This document shows, in pieces, positions 34,091 to 44,200 of a stretch of DNA of 64,000 bases (the first letter of the stretch is position 1; every line of letters begins with the position of its first letter). The notes below the pieces were generated by a model that was not told the origin of the DNA, made no database searches, and saw only the letters and a list, made by a program, of their open reading frames with translations. The DNA is from Bacteroidota bacterium (GTDB lineage Bacteria > Bacteroidota > Bacteroidia > UKL13-3): the NCBI GenBank assembly GCA_027488905.1, contig JAIYAT010000020.1, positions 124,001-188,000 on the forward strand, given 5' to 3'. Position numbers and translations under genes: made by a program.

Positions 34091-34126
34091 CAAATTTACG
34101 CAAAATTGTACTTATAAACGTACAAT
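34091..34126 (-). promoter_or_regulatory. YefM/YoeB promoter and operator
   Basis: On the minus strand a -7-like TAAATTTG (34098-34091) lies 17 bases before the antitoxin ATG. Just upstream is the inverted repeat ATTGTAC-8-GTACAAT (34105-34126). E. coli YefM operators also centre on TGTAC-type palindromes, which supports autoregulation. No TTG at the ideal -33 spacing was found. Confidence 0.5.
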
Positions 34127-34176
34127 CTTTAACTCCTTGGACATTTAATTTATATTTTGGAGGTGATGTTATCTAA

Positions 34177-34695
34177 TTACTCATAATTAATCTCCTTCCA
34201 TCTGCCATCACTGTAATAACGCATCTCAACGTAAGGCTTTGACTGAGGATAATACAATTCAAAATAAACCCTTTTCTGATCAACGGAGTAAGAAATATTT
34301 TCAATTAATGCTGGTTCATTTAGCTCATTTAAACTCATTGGATAAAGTTGCTTTCTAATTTTATATATTTCCAGCAATTGAATTACATTTTTAGCTCTAT
34401 GATGCATACTCCTTTCATAAATAACTGCTTTGGATTTAGCATAGCAAAAATAAGCAATGATAGGCAACACAAATGAAAGGGTAAACACCATTACTTGGAA
34501 AGAAATTTTGTCAAGCTGTTTCTTAAATAACAATCGTTGTATTAGTAAAACTAAACCAAAAAGAAATGAAACAAGCCAAAATAGCCAAAAGAATAAGTTG
34601 TGAAAATAATTTACTGAGAAAAGTGGAATTACACCTAACAATATGCCTACCATTAATAATAGTACATTTATAATTACATTCTTATTTCTAATCAT
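34177..34695 (-). CDS. Membrane protein of unknown function
   Basis: A 172-residue protein with three N-terminal hydrophobic helices (VLLLMVGILLGVIPLFSV, FFWLFWLVSFLFGLVLLIQ, FQVMVFTLSFVLPIIAYFCY) and a soluble C-terminal domain (AKNVIQLLEIYKIRKQLYPMSLNELNEPAL ... YVEMRYYSDGRWKEINYE). The YKIRKQLYPMSLNEL stretch is reminiscent of the C-terminal region of pseudopilins, but there is no prepilin cleavage site. No family assigned. It stands between the toxin-antitoxin pair and the M1 peptidase. Confidence 0.6.
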   Translation of the reverse strand: MIRNKNVIINVLLLMVGILLGVIPLFSVNYFHNLFFWLFWLVSFLFGLVLLIQRLLFKKQLDKISFQVMVFTLSFVLPIIAYFCYAKSKAVIYERSMHHRAKNVIQLLEIYKIRKQLYPMSLNELNEPALIENISYSVDQKRVYFELYYPQSKPYVEMRYYSDGRWKEINYE

Positions 34696-34741
34696 ATATA
34701 TCTGATTTCACCTTTTTGCAGTCTGCAGTTGAATGGCACCT

Positions 34742-37258
34742 TTAAATCTTTGTGGCAGCTTCAACCTTAGCATAAAAGTCTTTAAAGTCTGTGCTATCAA
34801 AAAAATCCTTCCCATCAGATTTTGCCTTCCACTGGTTTAAAAAGTTTAGCAGGGTATTGGCTTTATCTGCCTCTGTGCTTTGCTCAAAATGGGTGTCTAA
34901 TACAAGTATTGCTTCTTTGCAAAAAACTGCATTCTGCTTAATTAAATATTGCAAATAGCTATTTCGCATAGCTCGTTTGGCATACCCAAACCTGCCTAAA
35001 TTAGCTGCAAAATAGGCATTGTAGTTTAAGTTAACTTGCTTTGCATATACACTGGCTATCGTCTTTTGTACTGACTCATTGTTCAAACTCTCAAACTGAG
35101 GAAGTAAAAGTAATAAGGTATCCTCTTGGTGTTCGGCTAAAATTTCTATGCCTGTTTTAAGCATTTCATACGAAGGGGATTGTAAGGCAGCAAAAACCTT
35201 TTCTTGGTGCTTTTCATATCCAAATTTCTCCACCAAAACCTCCAAAGCATAAGTTGCTAAATCGTATTTGTAGGTTTGTTTAGAAGCAGCAATAAGCATG
35301 GGTTCAAAAGTTTCAAATAAGGTATCGCCAATTAAGTCAATTCCTTTTATCTGATAATACCATTGCTTTTGTTCCATTAAGTATTGTGCTGCCTTAACCC
35401 TAGTCAGGTTTTTATTGAACCGAGGGTCGTTGAAGTATTGAAAAGCTTTATTCTTTGCGGGATAATTCTTAGCATATTCTAATTGTGCTAACCATTCTAC
35501 CTCTGATTTAACTTCTGTAAGTTGCATGGGTACCTCTCCTTTTGCATCGCTGAACCAAGTTAGAATAGAAATTGAAGTATCTTTATTCAAGATAAATTGT
35601 TGCGATTTATCTTTCACTTCCAAAACGTGTTCTACTAACCTACCATCTGCATATACTATGGTTAAAGGTAGTTTCAATTGAAATAAGCCAAAGCTACTGT
35701 CCTGCGCTTGTTTTACCGCCACCTCAATTTTACCTTCAGCGTTTTGGTTCAAACCGACTAAAAATGAGGGGTGTCCTTTGCTAAGAAACCAACGGTCAAA
35801 AAACGGAATTAAATCTACGCCCGAAGCCTTTTCCATGGCCATTCGCAGGTGTTGAATGTCTGTGGCTTTGTAAGCATTTTCGGTAAGGTAAATTTTCATC
35901 CCTTTGAAGAACGCCGAATCACCAATTACGCTGCGCAAATGATGCAAAATCCAAGAACCTTTTTGGTAACTCACCACATCAAACATGTCATCGGGGTGAT
36001 TAAAATATTGTCTGACTGGTGAAACTTGGTGTTTATTTTTCTGACGTAAATAAGCTTCCAAATTCCAAGCAAAACCTCTGTCAGCTTCTTCTTTCCCGAG
36101 CGCTGCTTCGTGGTAGAGGTATTCGCCGTAGGTTGCAAAACTTTCGTTTAAAGGCAGATGTCCCCAACTTCTGCTAGTAACCAAATCGCCAAACCAATGA
36201 TGAAACAATTCATGGGCAATGATATCTTCTTGTGGATGATCTAGCAATCCTCTTTCATCTTGCTGCACAAACTCGCCATGCAATACGGCACTTGTATTTT
36301 CCATGGCACCACTTACAAAGTCTCTACATACAATCTGACTAAACTTCTCCCAAGGATATTCTACACCCGTAATACGTGAAAAAATATCAAGCATTTCGCT
36401 GGTTTTGCCAAATATTGCTCGGGCATAAGGAGCAAATGCCAGTTCTAAATAATAGCTAACTTCCTTGCCGCGCCAAGTATCTTTGGTAACCACAAAATTG
36501 CCTACAGCCAACATGGTTAAATAAGGTGCATGTGGTTTTAATTGCTGCCAATGGTCGATGTGCTTGCCATTTGGTAATTTCTTTGTGGAGATTAAAAGAC
36601 CGTTACTAAGGCTCACTTCTCCACTATCAACTGTAATGTAAATGTCTTGGGTATGCTTTTCGTTTGGCGCATCAATGGTTGGGAACCAGCAAGAGTTGTA
36701 TTCAGTTTCTCCTTGTGTCCAGATTTGCCTTGGTTTTAGAGGGTCTTTGCCCAAGGGATTGATAAAATATAAACCACGTGAATCGGTAATGGCATTGCCG
36801 CCTTCCTTTTCAAGTTCATTGGGCTTGGCTGTATAATCAATAAAAACTATCAAGTTGGGGTTTTTACCATAAGGCAAATGCAATTGTTTATCATCGTATC
36901 GAAAGGGAATTGGCAGGGTGTCTTTGCCAACAATTACCCCTACCCTGTTGATTTCAAAGCCTTTTGCATCTAAATGTAAACTGTCTGGCAAAGCATGATA
37001 CGGCACAAAACGCAATATAGCTTTGCCCAATACCCATTGACGCGCATAGTCAAAAGCTATCTCCAATTGGGAATGCTGCAAATCTGCAATTTGCTGGCGC
37101 ATCACCTGCAACTCGGCCTTGGGCAAGGTTTTGGCTGGCTTAACTACCACATCCTCTAAAAAATATTTTTCAGGCTGTTTATTGGACTCCTTTTTATTTA
37201 TTTTGCAAGCGCTTAAAGCAACTAAAAGTGCAAAAGCCAAACTCAAGTATAACCTCAT
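34742..37258 (-). CDS. Lipoprotein M1-family aminopeptidase (long form)
   Basis: Start at ATG 37258, which gives a lipoprotein signal (MRLYLSLAFALLVALSAC, Cys 18) and avoids overlap with the divergent biotin-carrier gene. About 838 residues. The zinc site is HELFHHW (about residue 348) with the downstream Glu in LNESFATYGEYL, and a Tyr in the SYQKGSWILHHL region matches the catalytic tyrosine. The exopeptidase motif GAMEN (MENTSAVL) is visible. A long C-terminal helical domain is present, unlike the short M1 protein at 17432-19012. Likely anchored in the outer membrane or periplasm. Carries an iterated-word copy at 35746. Confidence 0.93.
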   Translation of the reverse strand: MRLYLSLAFALLVALSACKINKKESNKQPEKYFLEDVVVKPAKTLPKAELQVMRQQIADLQHSQLEIAFDYARQWVLGKAILRFVPYHALPDSLHLDAKGFEINRVGVIVGKDTLPIPFRYDDKQLHLPYGKNPNLIVFIDYTAKPNELEKEGGNAITDSRGLYFINPLGKDPLKPRQIWTQGETEYNSCWFPTIDAPNEKHTQDIYITVDSGEVSLSNGLLISTKKLPNGKHIDHWQQLKPHAPYLTMLAVGNFVVTKDTWRGKEVSYYLELAFAPYARAIFGKTSEMLDIFSRITGVEYPWEKFSQIVCRDFVSGAMENTSAVLHGEFVQQDERGLLDHPQEDIIAHELFHHWFGDLVTSRSWGHLPLNESFATYGEYLYHEAALGKEEADRGFAWNLEAYLRQKNKHQVSPVRQYFNHPDDMFDVVSYQKGSWILHHLRSVIGDSAFFKGMKIYLTENAYKATDIQHLRMAMEKASGVDLIPFFDRWFLSKGHPSFLVGLNQNAEGKIEVAVKQAQDSSFGLFQLKLPLTIVYADGRLVEHVLEVKDKSQQFILNKDTSISILTWFSDAKGEVPMQLTEVKSEVEWLAQLEYAKNYPAKNKAFQYFNDPRFNKNLTRVKAAQYLMEQKQWYYQIKGIDLIGDTLFETFEPMLIAASKQTYKYDLATYALEVLVEKFGYEKHQEKVFAALQSPSYEMLKTGIEILAEHQEDTLLLLLPQFESLNNESVQKTIASVYAKQVNLNYNAYFAANLGRFGYAKRAMRNSYLQYLIKQNAVFCKEAILVLDTHFEQSTEADKANTLLNFLNQWKAKSDGKDFFDSTDFKDFYAKVEAATKI
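35746..35755 (-). repeat. Iterated word copy 11 (in M1 aminopeptidase gene)
   Basis: Minus-strand orientation, context GTCGGTTTGAACCAAA; read in frame as Gly-Leu-Asn-Gln. Confidence 0.85.
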
Positions 37259-37289
37259 ACGTAATTTAAACACGCAATAAACGCCAATC

Positions 37290-37787
37290 ATGTTAAATAT
37301 AAAAGTTAACAACCAGCAATTTCAATACAATTTACACAGTGGTGAAGCAACCCTTGATGGCAAAGCTGTAAATGCAGATACCATCAAATTAGGTCCAAAT
37401 AAATATCATTTGATTATCAATCATCAAAGCTATACCATTGAGTTGCTAGAAAAGTCGGAAAACCAAAAGACCATGCGCATTTTGGTAAATGGCGTGAAGC
37501 AAGAAGTGAGCATTAAGGATAAATACGACCATTTGTTAAGTGAGCTAGGCATGGATAAAATGCTAAGCACCAAAGCCAATATAGTAAAGGCGCCAATGCC
37601 AGGTTTAGTACTTAGAATCATTGCCAAAGAAGGCGACCAAGTTAAAAAAGGAGATGCTATTTTAGTATTAGAAGCCATGAAAATGGAAAACATTATTAAG
37701 GCAGATGGAGAAGGTATTATTAAGAAAATTTGTGTAATCGAAAAGCAAGCAGTAGAAAAAAATACGGTCTTGGTAGAATTGGCTTAA
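37290..37787 (+). CDS. Biotin carboxyl carrier protein subunit
   Basis: A 165-residue protein with an N-terminal beta-rich domain and a C-terminal biotinyl domain (KAPMPGLVLRIIAKEGDQVKKGDAILVLEAMKMENIIKADGEGIIKKI); the biotin is expected on the Lys of EAMKMEN near residue 130. Such stand-alone carriers in Bacteroidota serve acyl-CoA carboxylases, likely propionyl- or acetyl-CoA carboxylase, whose catalytic subunits are not in this window. Its final 4 bases overlap the convergent anti-sigma gene. Confidence 0.88.
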   Translation: MLNIKVNNQQFQYNLHSGEATLDGKAVNADTIKLGPNKYHLIINHQSYTIELLEKSENQKTMRILVNGVKQEVSIKDKYDHLLSELGMDKMLSTKANIVKAPMPGLVLRIIAKEGDQVKKGDAILVLEAMKMENIIKADGEGIIKKICVIEKQAVEKNTVLVELA

Positions 37788-38776
37788 TCTTCTTCATTTA
37801 ATTTTCTCAGAAGCACTTGCGCCTTAAGGGTAAATGCGTTTTCAGATTTCAAAATTTCTTGCAACAGACCCTTTGCAAAATGGGCTTGGTTCAACCCGAT
37901 ATAAAATTGTGCACTTAGGTACAAGGCTTCGTGGTAAAAGGCAGAAGTGCTATCATTTCTTATTCCCAATAAATGATTCAGGCCTATTTGGTATTCTTTT
38001 CTGGCCAATAATTGCTTGGCCACAACAATGCGCGCAGAATCGGTGGGCTGGTCAAAAGAAATAGCATTGCTGTTATAGACATTATTATTGCTCGAGATTT
38101 GTGGACCTGCCACACGAGCTTTCTGCTTTTTACTTGTGGGCATAGCCTTTTGGACATCCCTTTTCACTTCGGGCTTCTGACTTTCTTCAAGAACATGGGC
38201 TGAAGATTCCTCCTCTAAAGCCTTAACTGGCTCAATTTCAGGCGGCGAAACGTCTTCCTGATTTGAAGCATCATCAGACTGTAGCATCATTTTTTCTGGA
38301 AGCGATTCTTGCACTTTTATGGTTGCGTCAGGACTTGGTTTAAAAGGTTTTGTTACTGCTTTTCTCTTTTTGGCAGGTATTTCCAAAGCCAATATCTTTT
38401 TAGGTTTGGTTTGAACCGAGTCGTTTGCGTCTGTAATTTTTTCGGTTAGAATTGGATGTATTTCGGCATCCTCTGCCTCCATTAACAAAAAGGAATTTCC
38501 AAGGATAAGCAAGGAGGCAGCAATGGCTACAAAAGCAGTAATAGCAATGATTTTGGCATAAGGCTTTTGCGTTTTTTGTGCTATTTTTTTATCAATAGCG
38601 GCTACTTGCTTCACCAAATTTTCAGGATGCTGCATGGCATCAATTCCGGCTTTGATATCGGCACAAATTTCACAGGATTGTGCATGCGTGTTAAGCAAGT
38701 CTAGCTCTGTTGTGCTAAGCTTGCCTTGGCTGTAGGCCTCCCAGTTTGGGTTACTTATGCACTTTGTTGCATCCAT
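37784..38776 (-). CDS. Putative anti-sigma factor with zinc-finger-like N-terminus
   Basis: A 330-residue protein encoded directly after, and overlapping by 22 bases, an ECF sigma factor gene. The N-terminus (WEAYSQGKLSTTELDLLNTHAQSCEICADI) has the HxxxCxxC pattern of anti-sigma zinc fingers. One membrane helix follows (IIAITAFVAIAASLLIL, about 75-91). The periplasmic part is a long, charged, proline-rich region ending in a short helical repeat region (LLARKEYQIGLNHLLGIRNDS ... AHFAKGLLQEIL) that resembles tetratricopeptide units. The role is inferred from context. Confidence 0.75.
   Translation of the reverse strand: MDATKCISNPNWEAYSQGKLSTTELDLLNTHAQSCEICADIKAGIDAMQHPENLVKQVAAIDKKIAQKTQKPYAKIIAITAFVAIAASLLILGNSFLLMEAEDAEIHPILTEKITDANDSVQTKPKKILALEIPAKKRKAVTKPFKPSPDATIKVQESLPEKMMLQSDDASNQEDVSPPEIEPVKALEEESSAHVLEESQKPEVKRDVQKAMPTSKKQKARVAGPQISSNNNVYNSNAISFDQPTDSARIVVAKQLLARKEYQIGLNHLLGIRNDSTSAFYHEALYLSAQFYIGLNQAHFAKGLLQEILKSENAFTLKAQVLLRKLNEED
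38408..38417 (+). repeat. Iterated word copy 12 (in anti-sigma gene)
   Basis: Context TTTGGTTTGAACCGAG; read on the minus strand as Val-Gln-Thr-Lys. Confidence 0.85.
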
Positions 38777-39375
38777 AAAAATAATATTGAAGCATAGGTA
38801 ATGCCCTTTCGAGCCATGCCAATTTTTAAATTTCGCTTGCCGTTTTGAAGGTGGCTTTTTACTTCATTGAGCGTTAAACCAAGTTGCGTGCATATATCTT
38901 CATAACTTTTACCTTCTAAATAGAACAAGCGCAAACAGCTTGCCTGCGCTGCATTAAGCTCAGTTAATACTTGTTCCATGGTTTGTAATTTATCTTCCAA
39001 AACTTGTTTGTCATCTGTTAGATGCACAAAGGAGGCAGATTCCACAAATATTTCTTCATTCTCCTCAATATCAGTTTGCAAAGCAGCAAAAAGTTGTGGT
39101 TTTCTTAATTGCATAAGGCAATGGTTTCGGCAAACACTGTGCAACCAACTTCTAAAATTCTGCACTTCATGTTTGCGCAGATCGGTAAGTAATTTCTCAA
39201 ACACCTGCATTACGGCGTCTTCAGCAGCCATTTCATCCTTTAAATATTTCATGCAAACGGTAAAACACAACAAGGAATGTCTTTTAAACAAGATGCCAAG
39301 CACTTGCATATTGCCAGTACTTGCGTAATGTTTTACTAAGTCTTCGTCTGCTTCGGTTTGCCAATTGTGGGTCAC
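38755..39375 (-). CDS. ECF-type RNA polymerase sigma factor
   Basis: The most likely start is a GTG at 39375 giving VTHNWQTEADEDLVKHYASTGNMQVLG, the usual N-terminus of Bacteroidota ECF sigmas; an ATG-led frame 20 codons longer lacks family similarity. Region 2 is LGILFKRHSLLCFTVCMKYLKDEMAAEDAVMQVFEKL, and region 4 is LTELNAAQASCLRLFYLEGKSYEDICTQLGLTLNEVKSHLQNGKRNLKI. About 206 residues. Cotranscribed with the downstream anti-sigma gene; the stimulus is unknown. Divergent from the DUF4139 gene across about 83 bases. Confidence 0.87.
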   Translation of the reverse strand: MTHNWQTEADEDLVKHYASTGNMQVLGILFKRHSLLCFTVCMKYLKDEMAAEDAVMQVFEKLLTDLRKHEVQNFRSWLHSVCRNHCLMQLRKPQLFAALQTDIEENEEIFVESASFVHLTDDKQVLEDKLQTMEQVLTELNAAQASCLRLFYLEGKSYEDICTQLGLTLNEVKSHLQNGKRNLKIGMARKGITYASILFLWMQQSA

Positions 39376-39458
39376 GAGACAAAGATGAAAAAAAATTTTA
39401 GGCTTTTTATGGAATTCAAAAAATCCTTGCATCAAAGGGGTAATAAATCTAAAAACTT

Positions 39459-41138
39459 ATGTTCAATAAATTATGTTTCGGTTTGACCCTAATCTTAATT
39501 GCCAATGTTTTAATGGCAGCAAAGCCCATTTCATCTAAAGTAGATAAAGCCACAGTTTACTTGCAAGGTGCGCATTTGTATCACCAAGAAACGGTGTATT
39601 TGCAAACAGGCAACAATGAGTTTGTGTTCGAAAACATTTCCTCTGGCATTATCGAAAATTCTTTGCAAGCGAATAGCAAAGGTGGTACGGTGATGGAAGT
39701 ACAATACCGCAGTTATTATAAAGAGGTAAAACCTGTTCAGCGTACTTATGCCAAAGAAATTGCCCGTATCAATGATTCGTTAGAAATATTCGGATTTGAT
39801 TTGCAAGAAATTCACAATAAAAACTATGTGCTAGAAACTGAAAAAAAGATGTTACTAAATTTCAAACTCATTAAAGGAGAATCTACTAAAGACTCGCTGC
39901 CATTGCTTGCTGGGGCAATGGATTTTACTCATACACGTTTGAACTTAATCTACGATCAAAGCTTGGTTTTAGAACGTAAGAAAAGTAAAATTAATAAAGA
40001 GGTAAACCAACTCAACGAAAGACTTAAGCAATTGCAATTGCTAGAATCTGGCGTCTATCAAGAAAGTTATGCAACAGCACCCATTCACCAAGTGGTTGTA
40101 AATATTTATGCCGAAACCCCTGGAACTGCAGTAATCAATTTCAACTACTTTATTCCAAATGCTTCTTGGCAACCTGTATTTGAATTGCATGCCAACCCAG
40201 TTGACAATAAAATGACAGTTAAATATTTTGCCATGGTTTCTCAACAGAGTGAAGTAAATTGGGATCAAACCTTACTAACTTTAAGCAGCAGCAACCCAAT
40301 GGAACAAAACATGAAACCTGTTTTAACGCCGTGGTATATAAGCTTGCAACAATTTGTACATATGAGAAAACAACACCAATTGAGCAATGCCCAATTGCAA
40401 ACCTTGGCACCTGCAAAAGTCACTTCAAAAAGTAAAAGCTTGCAAGAAGATTTGTCGACTGACGATAGTGAAACACCTTATGCAGAAAGCAAGGCTATTC
40501 AAGAGTATATTAATATTAGTGAGAATTTGTTGCGCACCGAGTATGACATCAAATTAAAGTATCAAATACTTAGTTCAACCAAGCCTCACAAAGTAATGAT
40601 TAAGCAAGAGAGCATTGCCATGGGATTAGAGTTTGCAGCAGTACCCAAATTAAGCAGTGATGCTTTTTTAATGGCCAACGTGAGTGGTTGGGAATCTTTA
40701 AACTTACTACCAGGTAATGCCCGTGTGTATTTTGACAATGGCTATATTGGTGAAACTTTCATCAACCCACAATCAGAATCAGATACACTTGCCTTTAACT
40801 TGGGGAGAGACAAAAGCTTGGTGATACAACGCAGAAAAATTAAAGAAAAATCTAGAAGTAAAATCTTAGAAACAGAAAAGGTTGAAAGCAGAACCATAGA
40901 ATTGGTGGTAAGGAATACTAAGTCGAGCGCCGTGTACATAAACTTAGAAGACCAAATTCCAGTAGTTAAAGGAAACAATGACATAAAAGTAACCTTGCTA
41001 GATGGCAGTGGTGCTCAGCTAGAAGAAGTTGAAGGCAAACTAACTTGGCGAATAAAAGTAAACTCAAAAGAAACCAAAAAGCTTAGCTTCACTTACGAAA
41101 TACGCTATCCTAAAGACAAAGTAGTTTATGGTTTATAA
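39459..41138 (+). CDS. DUF4139 (MuiA-like) exported protein
   Basis: A 559-residue protein with a signal peptide (FNKLCFGLTLILIANVLMAA). A DUF4140-like N-terminus (KVDKATVYLQGAHLYHQETVYLQTGNNEFVFENISSGIIENSLQ) is followed by a coiled coil (KSKINKEVNQLNERLKQLQLLES) and the DUF4139 domain (NYFIPNASWQPVFELHANPVDNKMTVKYFAMVSQQSEVNWDQTLLTLSSSNP to the C-terminus). The family includes Shigella MuiA, a mucoidy inhibitor, but the biochemical role is unknown. It carries an imperfect iterated-word copy at 39480 (GGTTTGACCC). Confidence 0.82.
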   Translation: MFNKLCFGLTLILIANVLMAAKPISSKVDKATVYLQGAHLYHQETVYLQTGNNEFVFENISSGIIENSLQANSKGGTVMEVQYRSYYKEVKPVQRTYAKEIARINDSLEIFGFDLQEIHNKNYVLETEKKMLLNFKLIKGESTKDSLPLLAGAMDFTHTRLNLIYDQSLVLERKKSKINKEVNQLNERLKQLQLLESGVYQESYATAPIHQVVVNIYAETPGTAVINFNYFIPNASWQPVFELHANPVDNKMTVKYFAMVSQQSEVNWDQTLLTLSSSNPMEQNMKPVLTPWYISLQQFVHMRKQHQLSNAQLQTLAPAKVTSKSKSLQEDLSTDDSETPYAESKAIQEYINISENLLRTEYDIKLKYQILSSTKPHKVMIKQESIAMGLEFAAVPKLSSDAFLMANVSGWESLNLLPGNARVYFDNGYIGETFINPQSESDTLAFNLGRDKSLVIQRRKIKEKSRSKILETEKVESRTIELVVRNTKSSAVYINLEDQIPVVKGNNDIKVTLLDGSGAQLEEVEGKLTWRIKVNSKETKKLSFTYEIRYPKDKVVYGL

Positions 41139-41146
41139 TTAATTTT

Positions 41147-41190
41147 AAAGTGGCAGTTCAATTTTCCAGTACAATTGAACTGCTACTTTT
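41147..41190 (+). terminator. Terminator of DUF4139 gene
   Basis: Arms 41147-41163 and 41173-41189 pair over 17 bp with a single G-T pair (AAAGTGGCAGTTCAATT with its complement) and end in TTTT. It lies 9 bases past the stop. Confidence 0.8.
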
Positions 41191-41244
41191 GACATTGCCA
41201 AAACATTAAAAATAAATATATTGCGCAGATACATCTGATTATAA

Positions 41245-44200
41245 ATGAAACATAGCGCAATTCTTCTATTGGTTTTATTCGGTTTTGTAAAGTTAACACA
41301 GGCACAAAATCCTGGTGATACTATTAAAGTAAAAACCTTTCATTATGGCAGCAATTCTAGAGACACGGTTGCCTATTTCCCATCTGCCAATTTAAGCTAT
41401 GAGCGTATCATCATGGCCTATAACATGCGTTGCAAAAACGGACTTGTATCTAACGGTACAGATAGGAATTTAGGTTGTGGCGAGTGGGATTATTCTTGCA
41501 ATACCTATATCGTAGATTCTACTAAAGTTGAAGAAGTTTCGGCCCTACAACCTAAATATGTCATTACTAATTTTACGGGCAGCACTTTTAATTATACCAC
41601 TAAGCCAGTATATGATTATCTTCAATTCACCCAAAAACGAGTTATTGTAGATAGTGTTTTGTTTGATTCAAGTTTTGCTATTGGACAAAGCAAACTGCCA
41701 AGCAATTCTGCTGTAGCCGCGCATCAGCAATCTGGTAAATCTCAGTTTATTTATAAGGCCTCAGAACTTATTGCAGCAGGCTTAAGTGCCGGCCCTATTC
41801 ATAGTTTACAACTAGAGGTATTAAATAATGGTGCTAAAGCCAACTTCCTAAAAGTAAAAATTAAACATACTTCTAAAAACGATTTTCAAACCATTTCCGC
41901 TGTAACTGGCAATTTTACTGAGGTATATTTTAGCAGTCATCAGTTTAGTTTCGGTTTGAACCGATTGAATTTTCACACGCCTTTTGTTTGGGATGGGGTT
42001 CAAAATATTGTGGTAGAATTTTCTTTTACCAATTCAATTAAAGATAGCATTTTACAACTTGCATCTTCGGCAACCGATGCTATTTCTGGTATAACGGCGC
42101 TTAACAATTATTCTTTAGACCTTTCGCACAGCGGACATATCAAATTAGATACAGCAGATTTTTCAAAGATAAAAAATGAAATAAGCATTTCGTTTTGGGC
42201 CTTTGGAAATGCAGCACAAATGCCAATAAGCACTTCAATATTGTATGGTTATGATAACAATATCAATAACCGCCAATTGAATATTCACTTGCCATTTTCC
42301 AATGGCAGTGTTTATTTTGATTGCGGATTTGCAGGTGGGTATGACCGCGTTGAAAAAGCAGCAAGCCTAGCCGAAATGGGTGGTCGCTGGAACCATTGGG
42401 TGTTTGTTAAAAATGCCTCCACTGGCACCATGAAAGTGTTTTTAAACGGCAGCCTTTGGATGTCGGGCACTGCCAAAACCAAAGCCATTAATTTGATGAA
42501 TCTGCTTTTAGGCAAGGATCAAAATTTAAACAATAATTATAAAGGCCGTATCAGTGAGCTGCTTATTTGGAACAAAGCCCTTCCCGACTCACAAATTGGA
42601 AATATTACAGCAGGCATTAGTGGGTATATGGTACCTTTTGCAGGAGATGTAGTTGCCTATTATCCAATGGGAGAAGCAAGCGGGCAAAGCATCACAGAAG
42701 TTATACATAACAAAACTGTATTAGGCACAAACCTAAGATGGTCTTATGAAAGAGGTGAACAAATTGTGTTTGGGTTTAGTCAGGTTGATTTAAGACCTAA
42801 TGTAATTTTCAATAGAACTAGCCAAACTAGCACTATTCAAAATATTGTTTTACGCGATTCTATCCTGAGAAAAACAAATGTTGTTGAAGAGTATTCAATT
42901 ACTTCCAAGCAAGGCCAATTCCCTATAAGCAATGATCAAATAAACTTAGTAAGTACCCAAAGCAATTGGTATCATGCAAACCAAAGTTATGTGTACAATG
43001 GCGACAGCAGTTCAATGCAAATGATAGATAGTATTGCTATAAATGCAGAAGGTAGTTTAATCCTAAGCAACCTTAGTTTCTTTAGGAGGTTTCCTTGGTA
43101 CAATGAGATCATGTCGTTTGTTACGCCGTATGGTATCGGTTTGAACCTAGGAGCCACAGGTAAAACTTGGTATTTTGACGTTACGGATTTTGCACCTATT
43201 TTAAAAGGAAACAAAAGAATTCTAATGACTTTAGGAGGCCAAAACCAAGAACAAAATGATGTGGAGTTTTGGTTTATTGTGGGCACACCACCTAAAAATG
43301 TTTTAAGCTTTGAGCAAATTTGGCAAGGTACAAATAGAACCGGTCAAGCACCCTTAACAGCGATTAATAACAATACACGATTTGCTCCTTTAAAAATACC
43401 AACGTTGGCCAATGGCAAAGAATTCAAAATTCGCTCAACCATTACTGGACATGGCGCCGAAGGAGAATTTGAAGCCAATGGCGGACAAGTCAATCATCAA
43501 CTCAACCTTAATGGTGGGGCAAATGAATATGATTGGATAATAAGCGAAGAGTGTTCATTTAATCCGGTATTTCCGCAAGGAGGCACGTGGGTATATGACA
43601 GGCAAGGCTGGTGCCCTGGTCAAAGATCGCTTACCAAAGAATTTAATGTAAGCGCCCATGTTACTGCTGGAGATAGCTTATTGGTAGATTACAATGCCAG
43701 TAACCCACCTAACCCAAATGGCGCATACAATTACCATGTAGCGCATCAATTGGTGACTTATGGAGATTTTAACTTTAAAAGGGAGATTCGCTTGATTGAT
43801 GTTTTAAATCCGAACAACGCTATTTTATTTGGCAGGCAAAATCCAATTTGCAGTCAGCCAAAAATTATCGTTCAAAATGGAGGTTCAGAAAAAATTACTG
43901 GATTAGGTATAGATTATGGTGTAAACAATGGAACAAGACAAACCTTTACTTGGAAAGGAAACATTGAACCTTTGGCTTTTGATACTATTACATTGCCAAC
44001 TTATGATGTGCTATGGAAAAGCGGTATAGCGGGAAATACAAACAATACTTTCTCTGTAAGAATTGGCAGTGTTAATGGAACAGGCGGAGATGAAAACCTA
44101 TTTAACAATGAGATTGCAAGCAAATTTAATATACCAGAAATTGCGCCCTCTGTTTTTACGCTTGAGTTTAGAACAAATAACAATCCAGCAGAAAACAATT

